A DNA stretch of 64,000 bases from Pseudoroseomonas ludipueritiae (GCF_014490445.1 NZ_JACTUZ010000003.1:43529-107528); one strand, 5' to 3'; shown: positions 44,622 to 54,503, numbered from the stretch's first letter. Numbers and translations are program-made. Notes: generated by a model not told the origin, from the letters alone.

Positions 44622-44664
44622 CTTTGTCCCAATAAGGACTATATCCAGATTGGGACAAAGTCAA
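44622..44664 (-). promoter_or_regulatory. Promoter and palindromic operator of the RES-Xre operon
   Basis: Perfect 12-nt arms CTTTGTCCCAAT (44622-44633) and ATTGGGACAAAG (44649-44660) with a 15-nt spacer lie directly before the antitoxin Shine-Dalgarno. On the minus strand TTGACT (44664-44659) and TATAGT (44643-44638), 15 nt apart, overlap the palindrome. This is the layout expected for autoregulation by the antitoxin or the complex. Confidence 0.75.
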
Positions 44665-44796
44665 AGAATGGAAGCCCCGCCCCTGAAGAAAAGCTGGCTG
44701 CAATAGGGGTTCCACCACCCGGGGCCGCCGCGCCAAGCCTTCCGCATAGCCCGGAGGCAGGGGCCGAAGACCCCCGCCCCCATGCCAGGGCGCCGC

Positions 44797-45771
44797 TTAT
44801 TCCATGCGGGCGCCGGAGAGTTCCACCATCTCCTTCCACATCGGGCGCTCGCGGTCCATGCGGGCGCGGGCACCGGCCGGCGTGGTGGCCAGCGCCTGGC
44901 CTCCGGCCTTGAGAAAGCGCTGCTGGATCACCGTGTCCGCCGCCACGCCCTGCACCGCCGCGGCCAGCCGCTCCTGGATCGGCTCCGGCAGGCCAGCGGG
45001 GGCGATCAGCGCAGACCAGGCGGTCACCACGAAATCCGGCAGCCCGGCCTCGGCCATGGTGGGCACCTGCGGCATGGTGGGCCAGCGCTCCGCCGTGGTC
45101 ATGCCCAGCGCCGTCATCTGCCCCTGCTGGATCACGCCGGCATAGGAGGCGAGGTTGTCCAGCGCGAAATCCACGTCGCCGGAGAGCATGGCCGGGATCA
45201 CCTGCGCCGCGCTGCGGAAGGGCACATGGGTGCAGGGCACGCCCACCCGCTTGAACAGCAGCTCCGAGCAGAGGTGGGCGGAGGTTCCGACGCCGGAGGT
45301 GCCATAGACCACCCCGCCCTTCTTCGCCTTGGCCCAGGCGATGAACTCCTGCAGCGTGCGCGCCGGGACGAATTTCTCCGCCACCACCGCCACATTCGGC
45401 ACCTCGAAGGCCAGGGAAACCGGCGTCAGGTCGCGCACCGGGTCATAGGGCATGGAGGGATAGAGGAAGGGGTTGATGATGAAATTGCCCACCGGCGCGG
45501 TGCCCAGCACATAGCCATCGGGGGCGGATTTCGCGACGGCATCCACGCCGATATTGCCGCCGGCGCCGGAGCGGTTCTCCACCACCACCGGCTGGCCCAG
45601 CCGCTCCCGCATGCCATCCGCCAGGATCCGCGTCAGCACATCCGTCGCGCCGCCGGCGGGATAAGGGCAGATCAGCCGGATCGGGCGGTCCGGATAGGCC
45701 TGCTGGGCCCGCGCCGTGCCGGCGAGAAAAGTGGCACCGGCGGAACCAAGCAGCATGCGGCGTGACAGCAT
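44797..45771 (-). CDS. Bug-family periplasmic receptor (orphan)
   Basis: 324 aa. Tat-like leader LSRRMLLGSAGATFLAGTARA, then IRLICPYPAGGATDVLTR, ENRSGAGGNIG and SAPDGYVLGTA, all standard for Bug receptors. ATG 45771 is preferred to 45789 because an AGGA lies upstream. No transporter subunits are close; the neighbours are the RES-Xre pair and a divergent EamA gene. Ligand unknown. Confidence 0.88.
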   Translation of the reverse strand: MLSRRMLLGSAGATFLAGTARAQQAYPDRPIRLICPYPAGGATDVLTRILADGMRERLGQPVVVENRSGAGGNIGVDAVAKSAPDGYVLGTAPVGNFIINPFLYPSMPYDPVRDLTPVSLAFEVPNVAVVAEKFVPARTLQEFIAWAKAKKGGVVYGTSGVGTSAHLCSELLFKRVGVPCTHVPFRSAAQVIPAMLSGDVDFALDNLASYAGVIQQGQMTALGMTTAERWPTMPQVPTMAEAGLPDFVVTAWSALIAPAGLPEPIQERLAAAVQGVAADTVIQQRFLKAGGQALATTPAGARARMDRERPMWKEMVELSGARME

Positions 45772-46091
45772 CAGAAAGAAATCCTGCATTCATGGACGTT
45801 GTAGGAAGGAGAGCATCGTCGAGGCTCCCCGATCCCGCCAGCAGATTCCGTGCCAGGGCTGTGACCCGATGCGCTTTCCGCGCCGCAACACGCAGCGGCG
45901 CCGGCCTGGGCGGAACCGCTGCGCGCGCCCTTGGCTTTTCCGGCCATTCCTGCCGCCGGCCTGGGCATTCCGCCACGGCCCGGGCACCGCTCCGCAGCCC
46001 GGGCTTTGCAGCCGCGCGCCGTTTGGCTACTGCTCCGGCGCGGCTCCCCCCATCCCGGGCGAGAAGAGCCGCTAAGGGATCGAGAATCGCT
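45772..46091. other. Divergent intergenic stretch with no supported gene
   Basis: 320 nt between the Bug gene (minus) and EamA gene (plus). The exporter frame is open through it, but this part lacks membrane segments and family features. I could not define promoters. Confidence 0.4.
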
Positions 46092-46988
46092 ATGTCTGCG
46101 TTCCAGCGCCTGGGCAGCATGCCTGCCGGCGCCACCGGCGGCATTGCCATGATGCTGCTGGGCGTGTTGCTCTTCGCCGTCAACGACACGCTCGGCAAAT
46201 GGCTGGTGGGCGGTTATGCCGTGGGGCAGTTGCTGCTGGTGCGCAGCATCTCCGGCCTCTGCGTCATGGCGCCCTTCATCCGCCGCACCAGCCCGGAGGC
46301 CTTTCTGCGGCCGCAGCGCCCGTGGCTGCAACTGCTGCGCGTGGTGTTTTCCACGCTGGAAACCTCGCTCTTCTTCTGGGCGCTGATCGAGCTGCCGCTG
46401 GCGGAGGTCATGACCTACTACATGGCCGGCCCGATCTATGTCACCGCCCTTTCCCCCTTCCTGCTGGGCGAGCGCGTGGGCTGGCGGCGCTGGACGGCCG
46501 TGGCGGTGGGCTTCGGCGGCGTGGTGCTGGCGCTGCATCCCTCGCCCGAATCGCTGTCCATCGGCGCGGCCTGCGCCCTGGCGGGCAGCTTCAGCTATGC
46601 CTGCTTCATGGTCGCCACCCGCAAGCTGGCCGGCACGCCCGGCACGGTGCTGATGACGGCGCAGCTCCTGGCCGCGCTGCTCTTCGGCGGCGTGCTGGTG
46701 CTGGCCCAGGGCTGGACGCCGCCGGGGGCCTTCGACCTGATGCTGATGCTCTTCCTCGGCTTCGGCTCGCTGGCGGGCAATCTCTGCGTCAACCAGGCGC
46801 TGCGCATCGCGCCGGCCTCCGTGGTGGTGCCCTACCAGTACACGCTGATCCTCTGGGGGATGCTCTTCGGCTATCTCTTCTTCGGCGAGGTGATCGGGCC
46901 CCTGACCCTGGCCGGCGCCGCCATCATCATCGCTGCCGGCCTCTTCATCTTCCTGCGCGAGCAGCAGCTCCGCCACGGGGACGGCTGA
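46092..46988 (+). CDS. EamA/DMT-family transporter
   Basis: 298 aa with about ten membrane helices. The first EamA half starts AMMLLGVLLFAVNDTLGKWL and the second about LAGSFSYACFMVATRKL; the PYQYTLILWGMLFGYLFFGE segment near the end is typical. ATG 46092 begins just before helix 1. It ends in a shared hairpin with sdaA. Likely an exporter or importer of a small metabolite; substrate unknown. Confidence 0.87.
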   Translation: MSAFQRLGSMPAGATGGIAMMLLGVLLFAVNDTLGKWLVGGYAVGQLLLVRSISGLCVMAPFIRRTSPEAFLRPQRPWLQLLRVVFSTLETSLFFWALIELPLAEVMTYYMAGPIYVTALSPFLLGERVGWRRWTAVAVGFGGVVLALHPSPESLSIGAACALAGSFSYACFMVATRKLAGTPGTVLMTAQLLAALLFGGVLVLAQGWTPPGAFDLMLMLFLGFGSLAGNLCVNQALRIAPASVVVPYQYTLILWGMLFGYLFFGEVIGPLTLAGAAIIIAAGLFIFLREQQLRHGDG

Positions 46989-47008
46989 CCCGCGCCAGGC
47001 GGGTCAGC
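46984..47008. terminator. Bidirectional hairpin between EamA gene and sdaA
   Basis: Arms GCTGACCCGC (46984-46993) and GCGGGTCAGC (46999-47008) with a 5-nt loop, overlapping the EamA stop codon and 9 nt from the sdaA stop. The two genes converge here, so it can serve both. No T-run is present. Confidence 0.6.
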
Positions 47009-47017
47009 ACTGCCGGG

Positions 47018-48400
47018 TCAGCACTCCACCACATTGACCGCGAGGCCGCCGAGCGAGGTTTCCTTGTACTTGTGCGACATGTCGAGCCCGGTCTGCCGCA
47101 TGGTGGCGATCACCTGGTCCAGGCTGACCAGGTGGGTGCCGTCGCCATGCAGCGCCAGCCGCGCGGCATTGATGGCCTTCACGGCGGCAATGGCGTTGCG
47201 CTCGATGCAGGGCACCTGGACCAGCCCGGCCACCGGGTCGCAGGTGAGGCCAAGATTGTGCTCCAGCCCGATCTCGGCGGCATTCTCCACCTGGGCATTG
47301 CTGCCGCCCAGCGCCGCCGCCAGCCCCGCCGCCGCCATGGCGCAGGCCGAGCCCACCTCCCCCTGGCAACCCACCTCGGCGCCGGAGATCGAGGCATTGC
47401 GCTTGATGATGGCGCCGATCGCGGCGGCGGCGAGCAGGAAGGTCCGCACCCCCTCGGCATCGGCGCCGCGCACGAAGCGCTCGTAGTAATGCAGCACCGC
47501 CGGGATGATACCGGCGGCGCCATTGGTGGGCGCCGTCACCACCCGGCCGCCGGCGGCATTCTCCTCGTTCACCGCCAGCGCCCAGAGGTTCACCCAATCC
47601 ATGGCCAGCAGCGGGTCCGCCTCGTTCCGGAGCGACTGTTCCTCCAGCTTCCGCCGTAGCGCCGGGGCGCGGCGGCGCACGCGCAGGCCGCCGGGCAGCT
47701 CGCCCTCGCCCCGCAGCCCGCGCGCGGTGCAGGCGCGCATGGCGTCCCAGATGCGGTCGATGCCGGCAGCGACCTCGGCGGGGCTGCGCTGGCTGGCCTC
47801 ATTGGCCTGCATCAACCCGGCCACCGAGAGCCCGGCCGCCCCCGCCTGCGCGAGCAGGTCCGCGGCATTGGCGAAGGGATGCGGCACCGCATTCTGCGCG
47901 GTGGCGGAGGCGGTGATGGCTTCGCCCTGCTCGTCCAGCACGAAGCCGCCGCCGATGGAGTAATAAACGCGCGCCATCTCCGCCCCGCCTTCCAGGCCGG
48001 CGGTGAGGCGGAGGGCATTGGGGTGGCGCGGCAGCATCTCGCGCGGCAGGAAGACGATATCGCCCGCCGGGTCGAAGGGCAGGCCGCGCCCATCCGGCAG
48101 GGAAAGCCGCCGCCGCCGCCGGATGCCATCGACCAGCAGATGGCCCTCGTCGGGGTCCAGCGTGTCCGGCTGGGCGCCGGTCAGGCCGAGCATGACGGCG
48201 ATATCCGTCGCATGCCCCTTGCCGGTCAGGGCCAGGGAGCCGAAGAGTTCCACCCGCAGCCAGGCCACCGGAAGTCCCGCCAGCCCGGCCGCGAAACTGG
48301 CGGCGGCGACCATCGGCCCGACGGTATGGGAGCTGGAAGGCCCCAGGCCGACCCGGAAAAGATCAAACAGGCCGATCCATTGCTGAGCGGCTTGCCCCAT
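47018..48400 (-). CDS. sdaA: L-serine ammonia-lyase (L-serine dehydratase), single chain
   Basis: Deaminates L-serine to pyruvate with a 4Fe-4S cluster. 460 aa. Motifs: [19 protein letters not shown] at the N-terminus, [17 protein letters not shown], and cluster cysteines in [16 protein letters not shown] and GLTCDPVAG with [10 protein letters not shown] 48400 has GGAGG 9 nt upstream. It is 64 nt after the flavoprotein stop and probably the last gene of the Liv operon, so serine may be a product or the imported compound. Confidence 0.94.
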   Translation of the reverse strand: MGQAAQQWIGLFDLFRVGLGPSSSHTVGPMVAAASFAAGLAGLPVAWLRVELFGSLALTGKGHATDIAVMLGLTGAQPDTLDPDEGHLLVDGIRRRRRLSLPDGRGLPFDPAGDIVFLPREMLPRHPNALRLTAGLEGGAEMARVYYSIGGGFVLDEQGEAITASATAQNAVPHPFANAADLLAQAGAAGLSVAGLMQANEASQRSPAEVAAGIDRIWDAMRACTARGLRGEGELPGGLRVRRRAPALRRKLEEQSLRNEADPLLAMDWVNLWALAVNEENAAGGRVVTAPTNGAAGIIPAVLHYYERFVRGADAEGVRTFLLAAAAIGAIIKRNASISGAEVGCQGEVGSACAMAAAGLAAALGGSNAQVENAAEIGLEHNLGLTCDPVAGLVQVPCIERNAIAAVKAINAARLALHGDGTHLVSLDQVIATMRQTGLDMSHKYKETSLGGLAVNVVEC

Positions 48401-48464
48401 GCGCCTGCGCCTCCGAACCCGATCCGCCAGATGAGACATGCCTGCCCCCGGCGGGCAAGCCCCT

Positions 48465-49850
48465 TCAGCGCCCGGCGGCCATTCCGGCGATCCGCCCCAG
48501 GGCCACTGCCGTCAGCAGCCCGTTGCCCGAGAGATAGCCTTCCGGCCGGCTGCCCGAGACACTGCAGGCGGCGCCGCCAGCCGCGAAGAGATTCGGCAGC
48601 ACCGAGCCATCCGGCCGCGCGACGCGCGCCTGGTGGTCCACCACCAGCCCGCCCTGGGTATGGAAGAGCGCGCCCGTGACGCGCACGGCGCGGTAGGGCG
48701 GCACAAGCTGCGCGATGCCGGCGAAGCCGCGGCCGAATTCGTCCTCCCCGCCGCGCGCCTTCAAATCGCCCACCTGCTCCAGGGTGGATCGCAGGGCCGG
48801 CAGGGGCAGATGCGTGGCCTCGGCCAGTTCCGCGATGCTGGAAGCGCGCAGCACCACACGCGCCGCCTCGGCCTGCCGGAAATCCTCGAACTGGCGGGCG
48901 ATGCCGGCGATGCGCTCGTCGAAGATGCTCCAGGCCACACCTTCCGGCTGGCGCAGCACGGCGGCGGCCTGTTCGGAATAGCCGTGGCTCTCGTCCGAGA
49001 AGCGCCGCCCTTCCAGGTTCACTTGGATGCCGCCCTGGGTGATGGTGGCCCAGGTGATCAGGATGCCGATGGGATGCGCCACCGAGCCATGCCCCTGGTG
49101 GCCGGAAAGATGCCGCGTCGCCGCCCCCAGCGCCTCGCCCCAGAGCAGCGCATCGCCCTGGTTGCCCGGATGCCCGAAATACAGCGCGCCGGAAAGCGAG
49201 GGCACATGGCGCGCCACAAGGTCGGGATTGCCGCCATAGCCGTTGCAGGCCAGCACCAGCGCGCCGCAGCCGACGCGTTCCTCGCTGCCATCGGGGCGGC
49301 GCAGGACGACGCCCTGGATGCACCCGCCGTTATCGGCGAAGAGATCCGTCACCTGGGCCTCGCAGAGCATGTCGATGCCGGCGCCCTCGGCTGCTTGCCG
49401 CAGCCGGTCCACCAACTCCCCGCCGGAGCGGCTGGGCAGGCCATGCATGCGGCAGGCGGAATGGCCGGGATAGCGGAAATCCGTGATCACCGAGAAATCC
49501 AACCCGTGCCGGTCCGCCAGCCATTCCAGCGCGGGGCCGATCTCGCGGGTGACGAGTTCCACCAGCGCCGGGTCCGGCTCCTGCCCCGCCTTGGCCATGA
49601 TATCGGCGGCGAAGCGGGCGGGGTCATCCTCCTCCCCGGCGGCGCGCTGCCAGCGCGTGCCGGGCGCCGGAATCAGGCCGGCGGAGAGCGCGGTGGAGCC
49701 GCGCGGCACCGCGTCACGCTCCAGCACCAGCACCCCGGCGCCGGCCTCATGCGCCGCCAGGGCGGCGGTCAGGCCCGCCGCGCCGGCGCCCACCACCAGG
49801 ACGGGCACGGTGAACTCGAAGGCAACGCCCCCGGCCGGCAGGATGCTCAT
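48465..49850 (-). CDS. FAD-dependent oxidoreductase, fumarate reductase-like flavoprotein
   Basis: 461 aa. N-terminal FAD-binding [21 protein letters not shown] and LVLERD; then [16 protein letters not shown]-terminal [11 protein letters not shown] and [20 protein letters not shown], typical of the succinate dehydrogenase/fumarate reductase/3-ketosteroid dehydrogenase superfamily. No signal peptide. The ATG overlaps the stop of a 51-codon ORF (ATGA). In this operon it may oxidise or reduce the imported acid; the substrate is not predictable. Confidence 0.85.
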   Translation of the reverse strand: MSILPAGGVAFEFTVPVLVVGAGAAGLTAALAAHEAGAGVLVLERDAVPRGSTALSAGLIPAPGTRWQRAAGEEDDPARFAADIMAKAGQEPDPALVELVTREIGPALEWLADRHGLDFSVITDFRYPGHSACRMHGLPSRSGGELVDRLRQAAEGAGIDMLCEAQVTDLFADNGGCIQGVVLRRPDGSEERVGCGALVLACNGYGGNPDLVARHVPSLSGALYFGHPGNQGDALLWGEALGAATRHLSGHQGHGSVAHPIGILITWATITQGGIQVNLEGRRFSDESHGYSEQAAAVLRQPEGVAWSIFDERIAGIARQFEDFRQAEAARVVLRASSIAELAEATHLPLPALRSTLEQVGDLKARGGEDEFGRGFAGIAQLVPPYRAVRVTGALFHTQGGLVVDHQARVARPDGSVLPNLFAAGGAACSVSGSRPEGYLSGNGLLTAVALGRIAGMAAGR

Positions 49851-50002
49851 GGCGCACGATCATCCACGGCCATCACCGCCCCGGCCAGCTCATGGAACTT
49901 CGCGGCGATATCCGCCGCCACACAGGGTTCTTCCATGCCGCCACGGCTGGTTTCCGTAGCGGCCTCGCGCAGCAGCAACACGCCGGGCGTGACAATGTTC
50001 AT
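49847..50002 (-). CDS. Small ORF (51 aa) between livF and the flavoprotein gene
   Basis: Starts MNIVTPGVLLLREAATETSR and ends [13 protein letters not shown] lies 5 nt before the ATG, the gap to livF is 7 nt, and the stop overlaps the flavoprotein start as ATGA, which argues for real translation. No membrane segment; one Cys. No family recognised. It may be a small partner subunit of the flavoprotein. Confidence 0.55.
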   Translation of the reverse strand: MNIVTPGVLLLREAATETSRGGMEEPCVAADIAAKFHELAGAVMAVDDRAP

Positions 50003-50009
50003 CGGAACC

Positions 50010-50714
50010 TCACAGGCCAAGATAGACCCGGCGCAATTCGGGATTCTCGCGCATCTCGGCCGCCGCGCCCCGCATGGCGAAGATGCCGTTCTCCAGGATA
50101 AAGGCGCGGGAGGCGACCTCCAGCGACTGCACCACATTCTGCTCCACCAGCAGGATCGGCAGCCCCGCCGCGTTAAGGCGGCGGATCAGCGCGAACATCT
50201 CCTCGACCATCAGCGGCGAGAGGCCGAGCGAGGGCTCATCCAGGATCAGCAGGCGCGGCTCGGCCATCAACCCACGGCCGATGGCCAGCATCTGCTGCTC
50301 CCCGCCCGAGAGCGTGCCGGCGAATTGCCGGCTCCGCTCCCGCAGGCGGGGAAAGGTCTCGAAGATGCTCTCCAGATTGGCGCGGCGGTTGGCCTTGCCC
50401 CGGCGGTAGCTGCCGAGCTCCAGATTCTCCCGCACGCTCATGTTCGGGAAGATCTTCCGCCCCTCGGGCACATGGATCAGCCCGGCATCCACGATGGCAT
50501 CCGGCGCCGCGCGGGCGATCTCCCGGCCCCCGAAGCGGATGGAGCCCGCCGTCGCCGGCAGCACGCCGGAGAGCACCTTGTTCAGCGTGGTCTTGCCGAC
50601 GCCATTGGCGCCCAGCACCGCCACGATCTCCCCCGCGCCCACCGCCATGTCGAGGCCGCGCAGCACCTCCACCGGCCCGTATCCGGCGCGCAGGCCGCTG
50701 ATCTCAAGCACCAT
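50010..50714 (-). CDS. livF: Liv-type ABC transporter ATPase (LivF)
   Basis: 234 aa. Walker A GANGVGKTT, LIHVPEGRKIFPNMSVRENL (LivF hallmark), signature LSGGEQQMLAIGRGL, Walker B LLILDEPSLGLSP, and LLVEQNV. I chose ATG 50714 (MVLEISGLRAGYG), which overlaps the end of livG by 11 nt. Fifth gene of the second Liv operon. Confidence 0.93.
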   Translation of the reverse strand: MVLEISGLRAGYGPVEVLRGLDMAVGAGEIVAVLGANGVGKTTLNKVLSGVLPATAGSIRFGGREIARAAPDAIVDAGLIHVPEGRKIFPNMSVRENLELGSYRRGKANRRANLESIFETFPRLRERSRQFAGTLSGGEQQMLAIGRGLMAEPRLLILDEPSLGLSPLMVEEMFALIRRLNAAGLPILLVEQNVVQSLEVASRAFILENGIFAMRGAAAEMRENPELRRVYLGL

Positions 50715-51450
50715 GCGCCTCCTGGATGCGGGAGGCCGCGCCATGGCCGAGATAGGCCTCGATCACATGCGGATCGGCGCAGACGGCGCGCGGCGCGCCC
50801 TCGGCGATCATGCGGCCCTGGGCCAGGACATAGACCTGGTCGCAAAGGTTCATCACCGCCTGCATGACATGCTCGATCATCAGGATGGTGACGCCGCTGT
50901 CGCGTATGCGGCGGATCACCGGCAGGATGTCCCGCACCTCGGAGGGATTGAGCCCGGCCAGCACCTCGTCCAGCAACAGCAGGCGCGGTTCCGTGGCCAG
51001 GGCACGGGCCAGTTCCAGCCGCTTGCGCCCGGCCACGGTCAACGCCGAGGCCGGGCCGTCCAGCATGGGGGCGAGGCCGACCTCGCGCGCCACGGCCTCG
51101 GACCGCGCCAGCGCCTCGGCGCGCGAGGAATGCCGCAGATAGGCGCCAACGGCGATATTGTCCCGCACGCTCAACCCCGCGAAGGGCTGCACGATCTGGA
51201 AGGTGCGGGCGATGCCGCGGCGGGCGCGAAGATGCGGCGCCTCCCGCGTCACGTCCGTGCCGTCGAAGGTGACGCTGCCCGCCGTCGGTTCCAGGAAGCC
51301 GGAGATCAGCGCGAAGAGCGTGGTCTTGCCCGCGCCATTGGGGCCGATCAACCCGGTGATGGCGCCCTGCGGCACGGCGAGGGAGGCATTGTCCACCGCC
51401 AGCAACCCGCCGAAGCGCTTGGAGACACCTTGCACCAGCAGAAGGCTCAC
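50704..51450 (-). CDS. livG: Liv-type ABC transporter ATPase (LivG)
   Basis: 248 aa. Walker A GPNGAGKTT, RGIARTFQIVQPFAGLSV, signature-region LTVAGRKRLELARAL, Walker B LLLLDEVLAGL and IEHVMQAV. The start overlaps the livM stop by 4 nt. Unlike in the first Liv system, it is a separate protein. Confidence 0.93.
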   Translation of the reverse strand: MSLLLVQGVSKRFGGLLAVDNASLAVPQGAITGLIGPNGAGKTTLFALISGFLEPTAGSVTFDGTDVTREAPHLRARRGIARTFQIVQPFAGLSVRDNIAVGAYLRHSSRAEALARSEAVAREVGLAPMLDGPASALTVAGRKRLELARALATEPRLLLLDEVLAGLNPSEVRDILPVIRRIRDSGVTILMIEHVMQAVMNLCDQVYVLAQGRMIAEGAPRAVCADPHVIEAYLGHGAASRIQEAHGA

Positions 51451-52397
51451 CGGCTGCCTCCCTTCACGAAGCGGCGCAGCCCCATCAGCCCGCTGGGCAC
51501 GAAGGCCACGGAGAGGATCAGCACCGCACCGAAGATCACGAGGTCTATGCCGGTGATCTGCCCGGCGGCAAGCTTGGTCACCTCCCCCAGCCCATGCAGC
51601 GCCAGCGCGCCCACCACGGGGCCCAGCACGGTGCCGAGGCCGCCGATGATGGCGGCGATCAGCACTTCCACCGAGATCCAGGTGCCATAGGCGATATTGG
51701 CGTCGAGATAGAGGAAGTTCTGTGCATAAAGGCAGCCCGCCGCCGCCGTGATGGCCGCCGAAAGCGTGATGGCGCGAAGCTTGGTGGCCAGCACGTCCAC
51801 GCCCAGGGCGCGGGCGGCGTCCTCGTTCTCCCGCACCGCGACAAGATGCCCGCCGAAGCGGCTGCGCTCGATCCAGGCGGTGAGCAGCAGCACCAGCAGG
51901 ATGCAGGCCAGCACCAGCCAGAGGAAGAGGCCACGGTCAGGGAATTGCAGGTTGCCGAAGCCCGGTTGCAGCCGGATCAGCAGGCCGGCGGCGCCTCCGG
52001 TGAAATCCGCCGCATTGGCCAGGATGCGCAGCACCTCCGCGAAGGCCAGCGTCACCAGCGCGAAGTAGGAACCGCGCAGCCGCGCCCGGAAGCTGAGGAA
52101 GCCGATGATCCAGCCCACGGCGGCGCCGATGGCGATACCCGCCGCCATGCCGATCCAGGCATTGATGCCAAAGCGGATCTGCAGGATGGCGGTGACATAG
52201 GCGCCGGTGCCGAAGAAGGCCGCATGGCCGAAGGAAAGCTGCCCGCCGAAGCCGGCCAGCAGGTTCCAGCCCTGCGCCCCCAGCGCGATGATCAGCGCCG
52301 AGACCAGGAAGTTCAGCAAGAGGCCGGAGGCGAAGAAGGGCAGCACCGCCAGCACGGCGACCAGCAGCACGGGTATGGCGATCTGGCGCGCCGTCAT
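51447..52397 (-). CDS. livM: Liv-type ABC transporter permease (LivM)
   Basis: 316 aa, multiple membrane helices, with WNLLAGFGGQLSFGHAAFFG and AAIIGGLGTVLGPVVGALAL, the LivM-specific motif and the ATPase-contact loop. Start and stop overlap the flanking genes by 4 nt each. Confidence 0.93.
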   Translation of the reverse strand: MTARQIAIPVLLVAVLAVLPFFASGLLLNFLVSALIIALGAQGWNLLAGFGGQLSFGHAAFFGTGAYVTAILQIRFGINAWIGMAAGIAIGAAVGWIIGFLSFRARLRGSYFALVTLAFAEVLRILANAADFTGGAAGLLIRLQPGFGNLQFPDRGLFLWLVLACILLVLLLTAWIERSRFGGHLVAVRENEDAARALGVDVLATKLRAITLSAAITAAAGCLYAQNFLYLDANIAYGTWISVEVLIAAIIGGLGTVLGPVVGALALHGLGEVTKLAAGQITGIDLVIFGAVLILSVAFVPSGLMGLRRFVKGGSR

Positions 52398-53266
52398 GCG
52401 CGGGCCCCGAAGAGGCCGGTGGGCCGCACCAGCAGCACCAGGATGAAGATAAGAAAGATGCCGAGCTGGCCGAGGCTTTCGCCCAGCATCAGCCCGCCGA
52501 TGCTTTCCACCACGCCGATGAAGAGCCCGCCCACCAGCGCCCCGGCGATGGAGCCCATGCCGCCCAGCACCACGATGGTGAAGGCCACCAACACGAAGGC
52601 ATTGCCGACGCGCGGGTTGACATAGAAGGTCGGCAGCAGCAGGCAGGCCGCGACGGCGAGGCAGGCGCAGCCGATGCCGAAGGTGACGGCGAAGATATGG
52701 CGTGGGTCGATGCCCACGAGCTGCGCGCCCAGCTTCTCCTTCGCCACGGCGCGGATGGCGCGGCCGGTATCGGTGGCCGAGAGCAGCAGCCAGAGCAGCG
52801 CCGCCGTGGCCAGCGCCACCAGGAAGCCGATCAGCCTGGGGCGGGAGATCAGCATGGGGCCGAGTTCCAGCACATCGAAGGCGGTATCGGCGCCCAGTGT
52901 GCGGGTATCGGACTTGAAGGCCGCCAGCATCAGGTTTTCCAGGATAATGGAAAGGCCCAGCGTCACAAGCAGCGTGTTGCGGTCCTCCCCATGGCTGGAA
53001 GGGCCGATGATGAAGCGCTGCAAGCCATAGCCGAAGACAAAGAAGGCCAGGGCCAGCGGCAGGATGGCCAGGTAGGGGTCGAAGCCCAGCCAGAGATGCA
53101 GGCCGAGCACGGCGAACATGGCGCAGGTCAGCAGCGCGCCATGGGCGAAGTTGACGATATGCAGCACGCCGTAAACCAGGGTGAGGCCCAGCGCGACCAG
53201 GGCATAGGTCGCGCCGCTCATCAGCCCGTTCACCACGGCTTCGGCGATGATCTCCGGAGGATACAT
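52394..53266 (-). CDS. livH: Liv-type ABC transporter permease (LivH)
   Basis: 290 aa permease with AVVNGLMSGATYALVALGLT, LHIVNFAHGALL and VVLGGMGSIAGALVGG. It follows the receptor gene by 28 nt. With LivM it forms the channel. Confidence 0.93.
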   Translation of the reverse strand: MYPPEIIAEAVVNGLMSGATYALVALGLTLVYGVLHIVNFAHGALLTCAMFAVLGLHLWLGFDPYLAILPLALAFFVFGYGLQRFIIGPSSHGEDRNTLLVTLGLSIILENLMLAAFKSDTRTLGADTAFDVLELGPMLISRPRLIGFLVALATAALLWLLLSATDTGRAIRAVAKEKLGAQLVGIDPRHIFAVTFGIGCACLAVAACLLLPTFYVNPRVGNAFVLVAFTIVVLGGMGSIAGALVGGLFIGVVESIGGLMLGESLGQLGIFLIFILVLLVRPTGLFGARA

Positions 53267-53294
53267 GCTCGCAGCCTCGGCGGAACGGCGCCGC

Positions 53295-54503
53295 CTATCC
53301 CTGCACCGGGAAGACGGGCTTGGCGTCCGCCACCTCTTCCGGGAAGATCACCTTGATATCCTCGCCCTGCACCTGGGTATTCACCGGGCGCGCGCCCTGG
53401 TTCTGGCCCTGCACGAACTTCGTCGGACCATAGGGCATGATGTGGCCGGCGAATTCGCTGGCAGCCAGGGATTCCGTCACCTTGGCGCGGTCGGCGCTGC
53501 CGGCGCGCTGGATGGCATCGGCCACCAGCTTCACGCAGGAATAGTTCAGCGGGATGTTATAGGCCCAGAACTTCCCGGATTCCTCCACCGACTTCTTCAG
53601 TGCCAGCGCCTCGGCATTCTTCGGGTCGTGCCAGTGGTTGCAGTCCATGACGTTCAGCGCGGCGTCCGGGAATTCCTTGACGAAGCGGAAGTTGGAGGCG
53701 GCGCCGTTCAGCACGGCATAGATGCCCTTGGGCCGGATGCGCTGCTGCCGCATGGTGCGCGCCAGCAGCACGAACTCGCCGTAATAGCTGGAAGGAATCA
53801 CGAGGTCCGGGCGCAGGGAACGGATACGCAGCGCGACATTGGACATGTCCCGCGCCGGCGTCGGATGCGCGATGGTCTCCAGCACCTCGAAGCCATGCTT
53901 CGGCAATTCCGTCTGCATCAGCTTGGCGAGGCCGGAGCCGAAGAGCCCATCCTCATGCACCAGCACCACGGTCTTGCAGGGCTTGCCGGCGCCCTCGTTC
54001 AGCTTGGCGAGGTTCTGCAGCGCCGTGCCCGTCACCTGCCCGAAGCCGGGGGCGAAGCGGAAGGTATTGGTCAGCCCGCGCTGCATGATCTGGTCGGAAA
54101 CGCCGACATCGACGATATAGGGGAGGTTGTAGCGCGCGGCTGCCTGACTGGCGGCGAGGCAGATCGGGCTGGCGAAGCCGCCGACGATGGCCGAGACACC
54201 TTCCGCCTGCAGCTTCTCCACCTCCTGCACCGCCGCCTCGGGGTTGGAGCGCGCGTCGGCCACCACCAGTTCCAGCTTCGCGCCGCCCAGGGCCTGGATG
54301 CCGCCGGCCTTGTTGATGGCCGCCGCCGCGGCCTCGGCGCCGATTCGGCCGAGGTCGCCATCCTGCGCCAGCGCGCCGGTCAGCGGCTGCAGGATGCCCA
54401 GCTTCACCGCGGCCGGCTGCGCCCGCAGGATGCCGGGCATGGCCAGGCCGGCCAGGGCTGCGCCCGCGCCCAGCGCGGCACGGCGGGAAATCGGTTGGGT
54501 CAT
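53295..54503 (-). CDS. ABC transporter substrate-binding protein, Liv/HAAT type
   Basis: 402 aa. Tat-like leader (PISRRAALGAGAALAGLAMPG). The mature part starts VKLGILQPLTGALAQDGDLG and continues IQALGGAKLELVVADARSN, the type-1 receptor pattern. The ATG overlaps the stop of the GntR gene by 4 nt, tying regulator and receptor together. Ligand unknown; L-serine or a related amino acid would fit the sdaA gene at the operon's end, but that is inference. Confidence 0.9.
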   Translation of the reverse strand: MTQPISRRAALGAGAALAGLAMPGILRAQPAAVKLGILQPLTGALAQDGDLGRIGAEAAAAAINKAGGIQALGGAKLELVVADARSNPEAAVQEVEKLQAEGVSAIVGGFASPICLAASQAAARYNLPYIVDVGVSDQIMQRGLTNTFRFAPGFGQVTGTALQNLAKLNEGAGKPCKTVVLVHEDGLFGSGLAKLMQTELPKHGFEVLETIAHPTPARDMSNVALRIRSLRPDLVIPSSYYGEFVLLARTMRQQRIRPKGIYAVLNGAASNFRFVKEFPDAALNVMDCNHWHDPKNAEALALKKSVEESGKFWAYNIPLNYSCVKLVADAIQRAGSADRAKVTESLAASEFAGHIMPYGPTKFVQGQNQGARPVNTQVQGEDIKVIFPEEVADAKPVFPVQG

